Source: JAAXPZ01 sp965215705
Lineage (GTDB): Bacteria > Campylobacterota > Campylobacteria > Campylobacterales > Sulfurovaceae
Assembly (NCBI GenBank): GCA_965215705.1
Contig: CBDCEE010000015.1
Span: 1-32,333 of the forward strand
DNA length: 32,333 bases
Reading direction: 5' to 3'
A model generated the notes under the pieces. It saw nothing but the letters and a program-made list of their open reading frames with translations, was not told the DNA's origin and ran no database searches. Positions within the stretch are counted from its first letter, which is position 1; each line of letters starts with the position of its first letter. The position numbers and the translations under genes are program-made. Positions 31,652 to 32,333 of the stretch are shown here, piece after piece.

Positions 31652-32333
31652 TTATATCCCTTTCTTACCAATAACAACTAAAAATGTTTTTAAAATGATT
31701 TTTAATTCTAACCAAATATTCCAATATTTTATATAATACATATCATACATAAGTTTTTGTTTTGCATCTTCTATTCCATCTCCATAAGGATACATCACTT
31801 GAGCCCAACCTGTAATACCTGGTTTTATTATATGTCTTTGATTATAGTATGGTATATTGTTTTCAAAATCTTTTTCTATCCAATATTTTCGTTCAGGTCT
31901 TGGACCTATTAAGCTCATCTCCCCTTTAAAGATATTAAATAGTTGTGGTATTTCATCTATTCTAGTTTTTCTCATAGTTTCGCCAAATGCAAAAGCTCTA
32001 TTATCATTTTTTGAAGCAAATTTAACCCCATCTTTTTCTGCATCCTCTTTCATACTTCTAAATTTGATACATTCAAATTCTTTATTATTTAGTCCGACTC
32101 TAAATTGTTTAAAATATAAACTTCCTGGACTCTGCTCCCCAATTTTCTTTTTAACAAATGGTTTCAAAATAAAAAATATCAACAATAAACAAAAAGCCCC
32201 TACTATGTCAATAACTCTTTTTTGAGTTTTTTGCCATAGGTTAAATGGCTTTATATCATCAAGATAATGTAGATCATCATTACTCTCTGGTATATAGCAT
32301 TTATGTAAATATTTTTCTAAAAAATGTTCTATT
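31652..32333 (-). CDS. Undecaprenyl-phosphate sugar phosphotransferase, 5' end outside window
   Basis: The C-terminal 227 residues of a bacterial sugar transferase (WcaJ/EpsL type) that loads the first sugar-phosphate onto the lipid carrier for exopolysaccharide. Visible are the entry helix (KRVIDIVGAFCLLLIFFIL), FKQFRVGLNNKEFECIKFRS, the catalytic DE-containing RKTRIDEIPQLFNIFKGEMS, LIGPRPERKYW and GITGWAQVMYPYGD. The frame is open to the right edge, so an N-terminal membrane part may lie outside. It is the upstream gene for three small membrane proteins. Confidence 0.93.
   Translation of the reverse strand, partial: IEHFLEKYLHKCYIPESNDDLHYLDDIKPFNLWQKTQKRVIDIVGAFCLLLIFFILKPFVKKKIGEQSPGSLYFKQFRVGLNNKEFECIKFRSMKEDAEKDGVKFASKNDNRAFAFGETMRKTRIDEIPQLFNIFKGEMSLIGPRPERKYWIEKDFENNIPYYNQRHIIKPGITGWAQVMYPYGDGIEDAKQKLMYDMYYIKYWNIWLELKIILKTFLVVIGKKGI

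Overview
The window looks like a chromosomal segment of a member of the Campylobacterota (Sulfurovum/Sulfurimonas-like). This is judged from protein style, the many small accessory modules and the paired diguanylate cyclases; no marker gene fixes the taxon. It is a mosaic. The left part (ribB to thiP, 1-14860) is moderately GC-rich. The middle (14861-25157) is clearly more AT-rich. Everything after the IS21-type element (27258-32333) is extremely AT-rich.

Left part. A partial ribB, a thioredoxin, a consensus promoter driving tRNA-Gln(TTG) with tRNA-fMet behind it, and two GGDEF diguanylate cyclases lie in 1-3574. From 3.9 to 12 kb the DNA is full of accessory and decaying genes: a methyltransferase with several frameshifts, a higBA-type toxin-antitoxin pair, an IS256-family element with a doubly frameshifted transposase, a GIY-YIG nuclease, a second decayed toxin/HTH-antitoxin pair, a ribbon-helix-helix antitoxin, an intact brnTA pair, a frameshifted cytochrome c, a DMT transporter and a frameshifted tautomerase. 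A TPP riboswitch then precedes thiB and thiP; no thiQ follows.

Middle part. The main result is a nine-gene minus-strand operon (25157 to 14861). It encodes an ApnL-like lactonase (5'-truncated), an ApsD-like dehydrogenase, a RuBisCO-like protein, a four-carbon-acid-sugar kinase (OiaK-like), an ApnO-like oxidoisomerase, and a ribose-type ABC importer with a binding protein, two permeases and one double ATPase. Together these match the D-apiose to 3-oxo-isoapionate-4-phosphate route described for soil and plant-associated bacteria. Such a pathway is unexpected in Campylobacterota, which mostly do not use sugars. Its upstream end was cut off by the IS21-type element, whose inverted repeat now supplies the TTG start codon and a -35-like TTGACA.

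Right part. The IS21 element (istA, istB) has long inverted repeats but no visible target duplication, and it truncates a gene on each side, so a deletion is likely. Beyond it lies an AT-rich mobile or plasmid-like cluster with a small palm-domain polymerase-like protein. After this come three small membrane proteins, two of them paralogous, directly downstream of an exopolysaccharide sugar transferase that runs off the window.

At least nine single-base lesions fall between 4.0 and 11.6 kb. They may be real decay or assembly error; both readings are kept open.
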